64,000 bases of DNA from Oscillatoria princeps RMCB-10 (lineage in GTDB: Bacteria > Cyanobacteriota > Cyanobacteriia > Cyanobacteriales > Oscillatoriaceae): contig JAHHHT010000004.1 in the NCBI GenBank assembly GCA_019359235.1, forward strand, positions 293,185 through 357,184. The letters run 5' to 3'. Of this stretch, positions 34,846 through 44,148 are shown piece after piece. How positions within the stretch are numbered: position 1 is the first letter of the stretch; each line of letters starts with the position of its first letter. A model generated the notes under the pieces. It ran no database searches, was not told the DNA's origin, and saw only the letters and a list, made by a program, of their open reading frames with translations. The position numbers were made by a program, and so were the translations under genes.

Positions 34846-36150
34846 CTACTTAGAACCTTTGCCCTTACTCACCGCAAACCCTTTACTCACCTTCTGTTTC
34901 GGGGCTTTTTCTTTTTCATTTTGCAGCGGCGGCAGCTTGCGGGCGGCAACATCTTTAATCAGCTGGATGTGGCGGGGGAGCAACTCGGCGTGGGAATAGC
35001 GCTCCAGAGCGGTTTGGCGAGCTTTAGCGCGGATTTCGGCCATGCGTGTCGGGTGATCCAAAACCTCATCAATTCGGTCAGCAATTTGCTTCGGCGAGAA
35101 GAAATCAACCAGCAAGCCATTTTCGCCGTCGCGGATGACTTCTGCCACCGGCGGCGTGTCAGAGCCAATCACCAGACAGCCAGTGGACATCGACTCAATC
35201 ATCGACCAAGACAGCACAAAAGGTCTGGTCAAATAGACGTGCGCCGAGGAAGCCTGAATCACTTTCAGATACAAACCGTAGGGAAGAGTTCCCACAAAGT
35301 GAACCCGCGACAAATCCAGCGGCACTTTCTTGAGCATCTGCTGTTTATAAGTCTCGCCGTTGGGCAAAGCTTTGCCGTAGCAAACCCTGTCCGCTCCCAC
35401 AATCACGACATGGCAGTTGGGGCGTCGCTCCTGTACATAGGCAATCGATTCGATGAATTCCGGGAAGCCTCGATAAGGCTCCATCCCCCGCGCTACATAG
35501 GTGACAATTTCATCGGCACCGGACAAATCCAGATTTGGCAAAACCAGTTTTGCCCCCGGATCGGGCTTAAAATAGTCCGTATCCACCCCATCGTGCAGCA
35601 CGCTAATTTTGCTGTGGAATTCTTTGGGAAACTGGGTGCGCTGCCAGTAGGTGGGCGACAGCCCCCAGTCGCAGGAGTACAAATCCAGCAGCATTGGCGA
35701 ATTTTTTACCCGGATGCGCGGAACATCATCCGCATTCAGAGGATCGGCGGGGTCAAAATTAGCGTCCGATCCGAAGGCGTGATAGAACCATTCAAAATAA
35801 CACATCAGCGATGCGTTGGGAAAGACATCTTTCATGAAAAGCGTCGGTCCCCATCCGGAGTGGCCGTAAATAATATCCGGCACAAATCCTTCTTTTTTCA
35901 GCTGCTCAGCCTCCCGAAACATGGCCTGCCCCTGGAGCACGGCATTTTCTAATGGACGGACATAGTGGTGAGTCTCCTGACGAGCCTCGCGGCTGGGTGT
36001 GAACAGGACTTTTCTAACACCCGGTATAACCCACTCCGGACGCTCGTTTTTCGTGCCGAAAACAACCTCATTATTTGGGTCGCTTCCTAGAACGGTGGCG
36101 ACATGGCGGAACTGGGCTGGGAAGTTGGGGTGAAGGAAGAGGATTCTCAT
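34846..36150 (-). CDS. Glycosyltransferase family 4
   Basis: A 434-residue GT-B enzyme that begins MRILFLHPNFPAQFRHVA, an N-terminal family-4 domain with the HxNxPxQF pattern seen in large cyanobacterial and proteobacterial members. DGVDTDYFKPDP near residue 190 starts the donor domain. VTYVARGMEPYRGFPEFIESI near residue 218 and the LSWSMIESMSTGCLVIGSDT segment near residue 315 form the nucleotide-sugar site; the first Glu of the usual E-x7-E motif is replaced. The C-terminal 30 residues are Lys-rich (KEKAPKQKVSKGFAVSKGKGSK). It lies between the RfbC-type gene and a sulfotransferase. Confidence 0.85.
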   Translation of the reverse strand: MRILFLHPNFPAQFRHVATVLGSDPNNEVVFGTKNERPEWVIPGVRKVLFTPSREARQETHHYVRPLENAVLQGQAMFREAEQLKKEGFVPDIIYGHSGWGPTLFMKDVFPNASLMCYFEWFYHAFGSDANFDPADPLNADDVPRIRVKNSPMLLDLYSCDWGLSPTYWQRTQFPKEFHSKISVLHDGVDTDYFKPDPGAKLVLPNLDLSGADEIVTYVARGMEPYRGFPEFIESIAYVQERRPNCHVVIVGADRVCYGKALPNGETYKQQMLKKVPLDLSRVHFVGTLPYGLYLKVIQASSAHVYLTRPFVLSWSMIESMSTGCLVIGSDTPPVAEVIRDGENGLLVDFFSPKQIADRIDEVLDHPTRMAEIRAKARQTALERYSHAELLPRHIQLIKDVAARKLPPLQNEKEKAPKQKVSKGFAVSKGKGSK

Positions 36151-36230
36151 AGTGTTCGCAAAAACTGACGCTTGCTTGGTAGGTGGACATCTATAAACTA
36201 AACCGAAAACCCCACAAAGCTTGTGCCCGG

Positions 36231-36977
36231 TTAGGGGTGAGAAAACGTGATGCCAAAATTTTCCTCTAGGCGTTGGTTGTGGGGCTGGAAATACTCTCTC
36301 AAATAACGTTGGGTTGAATCGCCGATCTGAGGGTATTCTCCTGCATTGTACTTGCTGTACTCAGCCAGCCGGCAGTCCGGCAACCCCAGGAACTCCAACA
36401 CCTGCTTGACGCTTTCAGCAGGATTGGCGTAAAAATCTTCGCTTTTCAAAATTAAGAATTGTTTTTTGGGGAATAGTTCCATCCAGCCAAGCAGCTGCTC
36501 GGCGTATGCGCCCCGTGACAGGTAAGTGCAGTGCTGGTGATTGAAGCTGTAGTAAGTCTCATCTGCTAATATCTTCTCGGTTTCTCCCTGGAGCCTTTCC
36601 GGTTCGAGCGCGATGGCGTCCTCAAAGGACAGCTTTTCATATCCTAGCCTAACTTCATGATGGTAGTGCGACCACGCTCTGGCCACCGGCTCGCGCAGCA
36701 GCACTATGAGTTTGACCTCCGGAAACAGCCGCCAGACTCGCTGCGCCACCAGGGGGTGAAAGATATAGTAAGGGCTCGACTCGCCGGTGAGCCACCCAGC
36801 GCCGGCGGTGCGGCTGGGAAATTGCTCCAGATACCAGTCAGCTCCTTTACTGAAGAACAGGTCAAAAAAATGCACTTCTTTTTGTGCAGCCGGTCGAATC
36901 TGGGGGTGCTGGATCAGATAGTGATAGAGGGATGTCGTCCCGCACTTTTGGGCACCAATAATCAGGAAATCTGGCAT
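36231..36977 (-). CDS. Sulfotransferase
   Basis: A 248-residue PAPS-dependent sulfotransferase, the size of carbohydrate (heparan N-sulfotransferase-like) enzymes. The 5'-phosphosulfate loop is DFLIIGAQKCGTTSLYHYL at 3-21. The 3'-phosphate loop is VLLREPVARAWSHYHHEVR near residue 91. KEVHFFD near residue 33 supplies the usual catalytic-region Lys and His. It transfers sulfate to a hydroxyl or amino group, here presumably on a sugar. It lies among glycosyltransferases of the export block, which suggests a sulfated extracellular polysaccharide. Confidence 0.9.
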   Translation of the reverse strand: MPDFLIIGAQKCGTTSLYHYLIQHPQIRPAAQKEVHFFDLFFSKGADWYLEQFPSRTAGAGWLTGESSPYYIFHPLVAQRVWRLFPEVKLIVLLREPVARAWSHYHHEVRLGYEKLSFEDAIALEPERLQGETEKILADETYYSFNHQHCTYLSRGAYAEQLLGWMELFPKKQFLILKSEDFYANPAESVKQVLEFLGLPDCRLAEYSKYNAGEYPQIGDSTQRYLREYFQPHNQRLEENFGITFSHP

Positions 36978-37004
36978 GGCGGTAGCTTTGACGGTGAATT
37001 ATCG

Positions 37005-37129
37005 TTTGTAGTTGGGCTTTAGCCCAAAGTTTGTAGTTGGGCTTCAGCCCAAAGTTTGTAGTTGGGCTTTAGCCCAAAGTTTGTAGTAGGGCTTCAGCCC
37101 AAAGTTTGTAGTTGGGCTTTAGCCCTACC
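37005..37129. repeat. 25-bp palindromic tandem array, five units
   Basis: Five head-to-tail copies of TTTGTAGTTGGGCTTTAGCC plus CAAAG; the fifth diverges at its end. Each unit contains the hairpin TTGGGCT/AGCCCAA. The centre alternates TTTAG, TTCAG, TTTAG, TTCAG, TTTAG, so the array probably grew by duplicating a two-unit block. It fills the gap between the sulfotransferase gene and a family-2 glycosyltransferase gene. There are no unique spacers. Confidence 0.9.
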
Positions 37130-37147
37130 GGCGCACCCCACCCCCTC

Positions 37148-39010
37148 TCACACATTGATACTGTAGTCCTCGCGATCCCTGGTTAAATTCGGGCTGTAGC
37201 AAGGATCGTGCGCGATAACATTTTTCCACTTGCGCCGCATGTAGTCTATCTCTTTCCCAAATCTCGCTTGCTTTTCTGGGGTGTCCTCAAACCCGCGACT
37301 CTTCGATTCGTGGTGGTACAGCACTACATGAGGCAGGTAAATATTCCTGTACCCTCTTTCGGCAATTTTCAGGCACATGTCAATGTCGTTGAATGCGATC
37401 TGCAACTCTTCCTCAAACCCGCCCACTTCCTCAAAGACTTCCCGCCGGCACATTAAACAAGCCGCTGTCACCGCCGAATAGTTATTCACCGTCTGCAGCT
37501 GATAGTAGTACCCCGGCGAGTTGGGAGGAAAGTGCTTGTGACTGTGACCGGCAACTCCCCCAAGTCCCACCACCACACCGGCATGCTGAATGGTGCTGTC
37601 CGGGTACAGCAGCAAAGCGCCCACAGCTCCAATGCTGGGTCTTTGAGCCTGCTCCACCATAGCATTCACCCAGTCCGCAGCCAGCACCTCCGTGTCGTTG
37701 TTCAAAAACAGCAGGTACTTCCCCTCACACTGCTTTACCGCATAATTATTAATCTTAGAGTAATTAAAAGGAATATCCAGCACCTCACACCTAAATCGAT
37801 TCGGCTCCCTGGTGCGCCACTTGTCGATGACATCTGCTGTCTCTTGCTCCGTGCTGCCGTTATCGATGACCAGCACTTCATAGTTGGGGTAAACCGTTCG
37901 CTCAAAAATCGAAGTCAAGCACTTGTTTAAAATGTCTCCTAAATTCCGTGTGGGAATAATGATGCTGACAAGGCTGTAATCTTGAATATGATACCGAACA
38001 ATCGTGTGACCGCCCGAGGTCAGCGTCACCAATCCCGGTTCGGATCGCCGGTAAAGGGCTTCTGTTATCGCCTTAACAGCTGCATCTGTCGCGTAAGTTT
38101 TGTTTTCTATATCAGAAGCCGTTGAAGCGGGGTGAATCCGCCAGTGATAGAGAATCTTGGGAATGTGAAAGATTTTGTCTGTTTTTTCGGTTATCCTCAA
38201 AACCAGATCGTAATCCTGACTGCCCTCATAGCCTTCTCGAAAGCCTCCTATCTCGCTGACGAGGGAGCGCCGGTAGGTGCCCAAGTGGCAGGTGTACATC
38301 CTCGACAGGAACGAGTCCGGACACCAATCTGGCTTGAAGAAAGGGTCTCTCAGCTGATTGCTCTCGTCAATCTTGTCTTCATCAGAATAGATCGCGTCCG
38401 CCTCCGGATGCCGGTTGAGCAACAGGGCAACTTCATACAGCGCGTCCGGCGTCAGCACGTCGTCATGATCCAGCAGCGCCACAAAATCGCCGGTGGCGAT
38501 TTCTAGGGCTGAGTTCGAGGCGCGGGAAATATGGCCATTCTCCGTCCTGAAAACGACTTTTATCCGCTCATCTCTAGCGGCATACTCTTTTAATATATGC
38601 TTGACGTGAGGAACTGTTGAAGCGTCATCCGCCACGCACAACTCCCAGTAAGGATAGACTTGATTGAGCGCCGACTCAATCGCCTCGTGCAGAAAACGCG
38701 CCGGCGTGTTGTACACCGGCACAATAATGCTAATGACCGGCTTATAATTAAAAATCTCCACCGTTTCCGCCATTTTGCGCAGGTCTGCAGGGCGGGGGAA
38801 GTTCTGCTTCAGCCATATCTGATAGGTATCTTCAGGGTGAGTAATTGTGGGAGCCACCTCCACAGGAGCCGGTGTATCATCTAGCTTCAAATACAGTTTC
38901 TTGAACACTTTAGCCCAGGCATGCCGTGTTCCTCTCGTTCTCCAAATCTCAGACAGCTGCTTTATCCGTGACAGCACACGTTTAGACCGCGAGACAGCAT
39001 TTTCAAACAT
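37148..39010 (-). CDS. Glycosyltransferase with two family-2 domains
   Basis: A 620-residue protein. The first 90 residues are basic and helical. The first GT-A domain (about 90-325) has ISIIVPVYNTPARFLHEAI, ALLDHDDVLTPDAL near residue 178 and EGSQDYDLVLRITEK. The second (about 345-600) has SIIIPTRNLGDILNKC, VIDNGSTEQET, LLFLNNDTEVLAADW near residue 443 and FNDIDMCLKIAERGYRNIYLPH. Both domains keep DxD-like and ED motifs, so both may be active and add two sugars or a repeating pair. The architecture resembles WsaE-like or RgpF-type polysaccharide enzymes. It is co-directional with the coiled-coil glycosyltransferase upstream. Confidence 0.9.
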   Translation of the reverse strand: MFENAVSRSKRVLSRIKQLSEIWRTRGTRHAWAKVFKKLYLKLDDTPAPVEVAPTITHPEDTYQIWLKQNFPRPADLRKMAETVEIFNYKPVISIIVPVYNTPARFLHEAIESALNQVYPYWELCVADDASTVPHVKHILKEYAARDERIKVVFRTENGHISRASNSALEIATGDFVALLDHDDVLTPDALYEVALLLNRHPEADAIYSDEDKIDESNQLRDPFFKPDWCPDSFLSRMYTCHLGTYRRSLVSEIGGFREGYEGSQDYDLVLRITEKTDKIFHIPKILYHWRIHPASTASDIENKTYATDAAVKAITEALYRRSEPGLVTLTSGGHTIVRYHIQDYSLVSIIIPTRNLGDILNKCLTSIFERTVYPNYEVLVIDNGSTEQETADVIDKWRTREPNRFRCEVLDIPFNYSKINNYAVKQCEGKYLLFLNNDTEVLAADWVNAMVEQAQRPSIGAVGALLLYPDSTIQHAGVVVGLGGVAGHSHKHFPPNSPGYYYQLQTVNNYSAVTAACLMCRREVFEEVGGFEEELQIAFNDIDMCLKIAERGYRNIYLPHVVLYHHESKSRGFEDTPEKQARFGKEIDYMRRKWKNVIAHDPCYSPNLTRDREDYSINV

Positions 39011-39072
39011 CAGTCTGTAAACCTATAAACTTGTTCGCCTACCCGAAGGACATCAGGGATGCCACTACGCGC

Positions 39073-40452
39073 TTAAGCGTCAGCTCCCAAACCCATAACC
39101 TTTTTTAGCTTAAACCACTGCGTCCGCAACTTCCAGAATTTGCTCGTCTGTATGGCGGCGAGCGCCGCTTGCGACGCCTCCAGTGCGGACTGCTTTTCTT
39201 GCAGCTCCCCCTGCCAGCGGGCCAATTCCCCCTGCCAGTGGGTCTGGGTCTGCTGCAGCTGAGTCTGGGTTTCGTGCAGCTGAGTCTGGGTTTGCTGCAG
39301 TTCTGCCCGGATTTGCTGCGCCTCGTTTCGCGCCTTTAGCAGTTCTCCCTGCAGCCCGATGTGCTTTTGCTGCGCTTGCTCCAGCTGGCTCTGCGAGCGC
39401 TTCAGCTCCGCTTGCAGCGCCGCCTGAGTTTGCTGCAGCCGGCTCTGCGACTGCTCGAGCTCCGCCTGCACCACCTGCAGTGCCGCCTGAGTTTGCTGCA
39501 GCTGCAGCTGCGCCCTTTGCTGTTCCCCCACCCACTGCGCCTGCGCTTGCTGCAGCCGCGTCTGCGCCCTTTGCAGTTCCCCCATCCACTGCGCCTGCGC
39601 TTCCAGCAGCAGCTCTCCCGATTTTTCCAATTCCGCCTCAGTTTGCTCCAGCTGCACAAGCAGGCTTTCAGCCCGGGCTTTCTCCGTTAAATAAGCAAAC
39701 TCTTTGTCCGCCCAAATATTCGCAAAGTTAGTCGCGTAAAGCCCGATATGCTTAGTCGCTATATACCGCAACAGTTGCTTGCGATTTTCTGGAATATTGC
39801 AAAAACTCACCATCGAGTCGGAGCGAAGCCGGTAGTCGAACAATACTTCTGGAATGTGATAAAATCTCCAGCCCTTCTCTGCCGCACTTAACCATAAATC
39901 CCAGTCTTCATAGCCTAATTTATTTGGAATTTTCGGGTCGTACCCCCCGCACTCTTGCCAAAGAACCTTGCGGAAAACAGCGCAGGCATCAATATAGTTC
40001 CCCCTGAGCATTCTGTCCAGGTCAAAATCGGGGACTGACCTCACCCCCGTCTTGTCTCCAAACAGCTCCGCATCCCCATACACCACCCCCACATCTGGAT
40101 ATCTGTCCAGGATCTCAATGGCTTTGGTTATATAATCCCCTCGTATCTTATTGTCAGCGTCTAAAGGCAAAATGTATGGCCCCTTGGCCAGTTCGATTCC
40201 CTTATTGCGAGCTTGCGCCAACCCCTGGTTGTTCTGCTCGACGACTTGATAGCCACTGTCTTTCAAATAGGTTAAAACTTTCTGCGTCACGGGATCTGTA
40301 GAGCCGTCATTGACGACGATCGCTTCCCACACCGGCTCGCTGCAACTCTGGACACTAGAAATGGCGTCCAGGATAAATTCACCTTGGTTGTAACAAGGAA
40401 TCACAACGGATACCGATATCTCCTCGCTTGGCCATTTCCCTGATGTATACAT
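39073..40452 (-). CDS. Glycosyltransferase family 2 with long C-terminal coiled coil
   Basis: A 459-residue protein. Residues 15-230 are a family-2 GT-A domain: VSVVIPCYNQGEFILDAISS, IVVNDGSTDP, ILPLDADNKIRGDY near residue 95 and LGYEDWDLWLSAAEKGW. From about 265 to 430 there is a Gln/Glu/Leu-rich coiled coil of near-repeats (QTQLHETQTQLQQTQ and QAQWVGEQQRAQ types). It ends in the basic, aromatic tail SKFWKLRTQWFKLKKVMGL. The sulfotransferase immediately upstream ends in an almost identical tail. The coiled coil and tail may anchor the enzyme to a complex or to the membrane. Confidence 0.88.
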   Translation of the reverse strand: MYTSGKWPSEEISVSVVIPCYNQGEFILDAISSVQSCSEPVWEAIVVNDGSTDPVTQKVLTYLKDSGYQVVEQNNQGLAQARNKGIELAKGPYILPLDADNKIRGDYITKAIEILDRYPDVGVVYGDAELFGDKTGVRSVPDFDLDRMLRGNYIDACAVFRKVLWQECGGYDPKIPNKLGYEDWDLWLSAAEKGWRFYHIPEVLFDYRLRSDSMVSFCNIPENRKQLLRYIATKHIGLYATNFANIWADKEFAYLTEKARAESLLVQLEQTEAELEKSGELLLEAQAQWMGELQRAQTRLQQAQAQWVGEQQRAQLQLQQTQAALQVVQAELEQSQSRLQQTQAALQAELKRSQSQLEQAQQKHIGLQGELLKARNEAQQIRAELQQTQTQLHETQTQLQQTQTHWQGELARWQGELQEKQSALEASQAALAAIQTSKFWKLRTQWFKLKKVMGLGADA

Positions 40453-40482
40453 CTCTTTTCACTCTTTCTCGGTTGTGGTGCC

Positions 40483-40515
40483 AGAAACCGGGTTTCTTCG
40501 AGAAACCCGGTTTCT
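40483..40515. repeat. Solo AGAAACC core palindrome at a stop codon
   Basis: AGAAACCGGGTTTCT and its inverted copy form a 33-base hairpin between two genes. The TAG stop of the sulfotransferase gene (40514-40516) is formed at its edge, TAGAAACC on the minus strand. Confidence 0.75.
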
Positions 40516-41536
40516 AAAACCTAAGGATTTTCTTCAACTTCGCTAACTTGCTGCGCAATTTCCACACCTTCGACATCTTGAGGGTAGCAATCTCTTGCTT
40601 CAGCTGCTCGATTTGCGACTGAAGTTCTACTTTCTCTTGCTGGCACCGGCTAGAAATACTCTGAACCTCTATCTGATTCGCCAAACCTTGCCAGTGCAAC
40701 AACAAAGGCCAGATTTCTGCCGGTAAACCCCCTGCTTCTAAAGCTTCCAAAGAAAAATCACTCGGCAAATCCGCTGCCCTATCTAACTCTTCTAGCAGGG
40801 AAAAATATTGCGGTGCGATACGCCGCAAAAGCTCGACGACCGGATGAGTCAAGCTCACGCTCTGAAAAAGGCGGTCGTCGTAAATCTCTCGCCAATTGGC
40901 AATAGAAAAACTCGCTGCTTTAAGGTTGAGCTTAGTCTCTAGCAGTTCAGCCAGCCGGTTTGGCGACTGGAGTAACGTATTAATATTGAGCAGGATGCAG
41001 CGTTCCGGATTTCGGCGGTAGAAGTCTAGCACATGCCGGTTATAATACGCCCAAATCCGCAGAATAAAGTCAGGCCGGCTGTAGAAAATAGGCCGGTTTT
41101 GGCGGAGGATAGAATCTGCCACATCCCAGGGGAGCCGGTAAACAAACAAGTATCGCGCCTCAGGAATTAATTCATCCCAAAAATCCAGCATTAAAGACGT
41201 GCGCGGATCTTTCCAACCCCAGATTCCCGGATTTTTATCGCGAGATTGAATTAAATCTCGTGCCGGTTTAACGTAATCTTGAAACTTCTCGCGATCCAGC
41301 CACTCACTTTCCGTCCAGCCCCAATCTGGCCATCCCGCCTCCCCACACCGGCAGCTCTGTTGCAGCACCGAACGCTGAAATTCAACGAAATCAACATCTT
41401 CAAAGTAACCCTTTACATTAAAACAGTCAGCTTCACAGAGATTATCTCCTAAATTCACTCCCATCGCTTTTAGGAAGGAAGCGATTAGGGATGTTCCCGA
41501 CCGGTGCATTCCAGTTATTATCAGCGTCGATGCCAT
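40514..41536 (-). CDS. Sulfotransferase-family protein with coiled-coil tail
   Basis: A 340-residue protein. STLIITGMHRSGTSLIASFLKAMGV at the N-terminus is the PAPS-binding (P-loop-like) motif. FVYRLPWDVADSILRQNR near residue 133 corresponds to the 3'-phosphate loop. WKDPRTSLMLDFW near residue 110 is typical of this sulfotransferase group. The last 50 residues are a short coiled coil ending SKVWKLRSKLAKLKKILRF, nearly the same tail as the neighbouring glycosyltransferase. The ATG chosen has GGGAGG upstream; the GTG four codons earlier overlaps that site. It is the second sulfotransferase of the block. Confidence 0.88.
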   Translation of the reverse strand: MASTLIITGMHRSGTSLIASFLKAMGVNLGDNLCEADCFNVKGYFEDVDFVEFQRSVLQQSCRCGEAGWPDWGWTESEWLDREKFQDYVKPARDLIQSRDKNPGIWGWKDPRTSLMLDFWDELIPEARYLFVYRLPWDVADSILRQNRPIFYSRPDFILRIWAYYNRHVLDFYRRNPERCILLNINTLLQSPNRLAELLETKLNLKAASFSIANWREIYDDRLFQSVSLTHPVVELLRRIAPQYFSLLEELDRAADLPSDFSLEALEAGGLPAEIWPLLLHWQGLANQIEVQSISSRCQQEKVELQSQIEQLKQEIATLKMSKVWKLRSKLAKLKKILRF

Positions 41537-41585
41537 TCTTTTTACCACCTCCCTATAAGCTTTTAAAACATTTTACTAAATAAAT

Positions 41586-42458
41586 TTACTGAAGAGCCTC
41601 TTTTTCTGGCCAGTCCTCTTGAGGCAGATCATTGATCACTGGCGATGACAGCAAGCGCACCGGCTGACCTTTAACCGCCACAAATGTACTCCGGTCGGCT
41701 TCCTGTCTGGCTCTCATCACTTCATACTTTTTCACAATCGGGCTGTGACATTCGTAAACCGAACTAAACCCCACACGCGCCAGCAAATTGTACAGAGACG
41801 GGCGCGTCAGCCAGAAACTGTTGATATTGTCCACCGATGACCACAGCGACTTCGCCCTTTCCTCCAGAGTCGAATCGGGACTGTGCTCAGCATAAACTCT
41901 CCCCCAGTAGCTGTTCCCCTTGTAAGCATAACACTTTTCCGCAACCGCACTGACATGGGTGTCTATTACTGCCAGCCGGTTGCAGACATCCGCAACGCTT
42001 TCCAGAAATTGAAAAACATCGGGATAGTCCAGATGGTAAAATATCCCCAAGCACAAAACCACATCGAACTTGCCGTACTTTTCGGCAGAGAGATTGCGGA
42101 CATCATCCCGAACAATATCAATATTCTCCAGAGAGAGAGCCTCCTTGGCAAATCGCGCCTTTTCTACATTGGCTTCTCGCCCTTCTATCCCGACCACCTT
42201 CGCGCCCTGAAGTGCCATCTCTATGCCATAAAGACCTTCCAAGCAAGCCAAATCTAACACCCGGAGATTTTCAAAAGACTGCCCTGACAAGTCAGCAATC
42301 GTTTGCGCCACCCGCCTTAACTTGACTTCAGCCCCCGTAACGGCTTCCTTATCAATTGTGTAAGTCTCGCCGGCAAGCCGGATGTTGTGATTCGTCCACT
42401 CCCCAAACTTTTTAACAATTTCTGCTTTCTGGTGCCCTAGGCTATCGCTGTTATTCAT
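41586..42458 (-). CDS. SAM-dependent methyltransferase
   Basis: A 290-residue class I methyltransferase. The SAM motif LRVLDLACLEGLYGIEMALQGA is near residue 65, followed by VVGIEGREANVEKARFA, IVRDDVRN and FDVVLCLGIFYHLDYP. The family resembles DUF1698/CmoB-like and polysaccharide-cluster methyltransferases. The C-terminal part (SSVDNINSFWLTRPSLYNLLARVGF) is common among those found beside glycosyltransferases. It lies between the sulfotransferase and wzt genes. A role in methylating the glycan, perhaps at its end, is inferred. Upstream, to 42695, are two CGTTCC hairpin repeats and no gene. Confidence 0.85.
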   Translation of the reverse strand: MNNSDSLGHQKAEIVKKFGEWTNHNIRLAGETYTIDKEAVTGAEVKLRRVAQTIADLSGQSFENLRVLDLACLEGLYGIEMALQGAKVVGIEGREANVEKARFAKEALSLENIDIVRDDVRNLSAEKYGKFDVVLCLGIFYHLDYPDVFQFLESVADVCNRLAVIDTHVSAVAEKCYAYKGNSYWGRVYAEHSPDSTLEERAKSLWSSVDNINSFWLTRPSLYNLLARVGFSSVYECHSPIVKKYEVMRARQEADRSTFVAVKGQPVRLLSSPVINDLPQEDWPEKEALQ

Positions 42459-42695
42459 CTCAATGTCTCAAAATCGCGTTAGGGGACAGGCCGGCGGTAC
42501 TGCGGTCAAAAGTATTATATCAAGAGTTGGCTCTCCACTCAAAGGGGAACGCGGAAAAACCTAACCCCTCAGAAGTAGGGTGCGTTCCGTTTTGCGGAAC
42601 GCTACAAGTTTTGTAAGGTGCGTTCCCGGGGGGAACGCTACAAGCTTGCAGGGGAGGGGCTGGGTGGGGTTTGTCCGCCGGCACACCGGCACACC

Positions 42696-44084
42696 TCAGA
42701 CAAATTCCACTTTTTTCCCTTTCTCCAGCACAGACAAACTCGGCTCGATCGTAAAATCAACGATCCCGCTAGCCTGAGAGTTGCTTTGAGGCTGCACCCT
42801 AAACATCGCGACATCAATACAGCGAGCCAAGTAGGTAAAATTCCCGTCAACAATGCCTGACACACCGGCATTTAAAAAATACACGCCCGGATTCAGCAGG
42901 CATTTGAACTGGAATTTCACCACCAGAGTCGTGTCCGCCTCAACATAGCTTATCGACTGACTGGAAGCCGAAGCCGAAGCCCCCCCAAGCTCAAACCCAC
43001 TCAGGGTTTTCACCAGCATGCCACACCGGATTTTAGCAGCCGGCTTGTAAAAAGCAACCGTGTAAGTGTAGATGTAACTGTTCCGGCTGTTCAGGTGGTT
43101 GACAATTTTGCCGTCGGGTGTAGTGATGTGGGGGTTGAGAATCCGGGCACCCCGGGGGACATAGGAAATTGTATTCGCCGGCACCAAATCCGGGTCATAA
43201 AATTCCCGCAGCCACTTCTCCTCCGCACTGGCGCGGCTGGGCACAACGGAGAGCGGGCTTTTCTCGCGACCGGCAAGATGCGGTTTCAAAGGAGTAACAG
43301 TCGCCTGATTCAAACTGCGTATTTCTTCCCGCAAACCCTTTTCCTTATCCGGCGGCGCGTAAATCAATTTGTGATATTTATCTATCACCACCTTAGGCTT
43401 GTGAGACAGCAGCAATTCCCCCCGATCCATCAACACCGCAGCGTTGCAGAGTTCTATCACCACCGAGGCGGCGTGAGAGACAAATAGAATTGTGCCCCCT
43501 CTGTCCTGAATCGTTTGGATGCGGGCGAAGCATTTGCGCTGGAAAGCTTCATCCCCAACCGAAAGCGCCTCATCTACAATCAGAATATCCGGCTCCACGC
43601 TGGTCGCCACCGCAAACGCCAGCCTGACGAACATCCCACTGGAATAAGTTTTCACCGGCTGCTCGATAAAATCGCCAATATCGGCAAACGCAGCAATGTC
43701 ATCGAACTTTTCCTCAATCTCTGCCGGCGTCAGCCCCAGCAACTGGCCATTAAAAAACACATTCTGCCGGCCAGTAAATTCCGGATTGAACCCACTCCCC
43801 AGCTCCAAGAGCGCTGAAATGCGCCCGTTCACCTTAACTTCCCCTCCTGTTGCTCCCAGAGTGCCGGCAACAATTTGCAGCAGGGTACTCTTTCCAGATC
43901 CATTGCGCCCGACAATCCCCAGGGTCTGGCCTTTTGGCACTTCCAGATTGATATCGCGCAGCGCCCAGAATTCCTCAGCTCTGCTCTTCCCGGGCAATAG
44001 AATCTCCTTTAACCGGTCGGCGGGATGTCTGTAGCGCTTAAAGCACTTCGACACATTTTTCAGTGAAATTGCGACTTCAGGCAT
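42696..44084 (-). CDS. wzt: Polysaccharide ABC exporter ATPase with carbohydrate-binding C-terminus
   Basis: A 462-residue Wzt-type ATPase that powers export of a lipid-linked polysaccharide through the Wzm channel. The ATPase has Walker A GRNGSGKST near residue 60, GLTPAEIEEKFDDIAAFADIGDF, signature YSSGMFVRLAFAVA near residue 147 and Walker B ILIVDEALSVGDE near residue 168. Residues about 300-450 are an extra beta-sandwich domain (IYTYTVAFYKPAAKIRCGMLVK; LLNPGVYFLNAGVSG), like the O-antigen-binding domain of E. coli O9a Wzt that recognises a modified chain end. Together with the methyltransferases and sulfotransferases this suggests chain-end-dependent export. wzm lies 64 bases upstream. 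Confidence 0.93.
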   Translation of the reverse strand: MPEVAISLKNVSKCFKRYRHPADRLKEILLPGKSRAEEFWALRDINLEVPKGQTLGIVGRNGSGKSTLLQIVAGTLGATGGEVKVNGRISALLELGSGFNPEFTGRQNVFFNGQLLGLTPAEIEEKFDDIAAFADIGDFIEQPVKTYSSGMFVRLAFAVATSVEPDILIVDEALSVGDEAFQRKCFARIQTIQDRGGTILFVSHAASVVIELCNAAVLMDRGELLLSHKPKVVIDKYHKLIYAPPDKEKGLREEIRSLNQATVTPLKPHLAGREKSPLSVVPSRASAEEKWLREFYDPDLVPANTISYVPRGARILNPHITTPDGKIVNHLNSRNSYIYTYTVAFYKPAAKIRCGMLVKTLSGFELGGASASASSQSISYVEADTTLVVKFQFKCLLNPGVYFLNAGVSGIVDGNFTYLARCIDVAMFRVQPQSNSQASGIVDFTIEPSLSVLEKGKKVEFV

Positions 44085-44148
44085 GGCTGCTATTAAAACT
44101 GAAAATAATCAGGTGAATACCGTAACTTTTTACCAGGGCTTTAAACCC

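Noticed and set aside
37005..37129. CRISPR array
   Set aside because: Units are directly abutted and palindromic with no unique spacers, and no cas genes are present.
39183..39731. Ala/Pro-rich plus-strand frame over the coiled-coil region
   Set aside because: It is the reverse reading of the CAG-rich coiled-coil codons of the glycosyltransferase.
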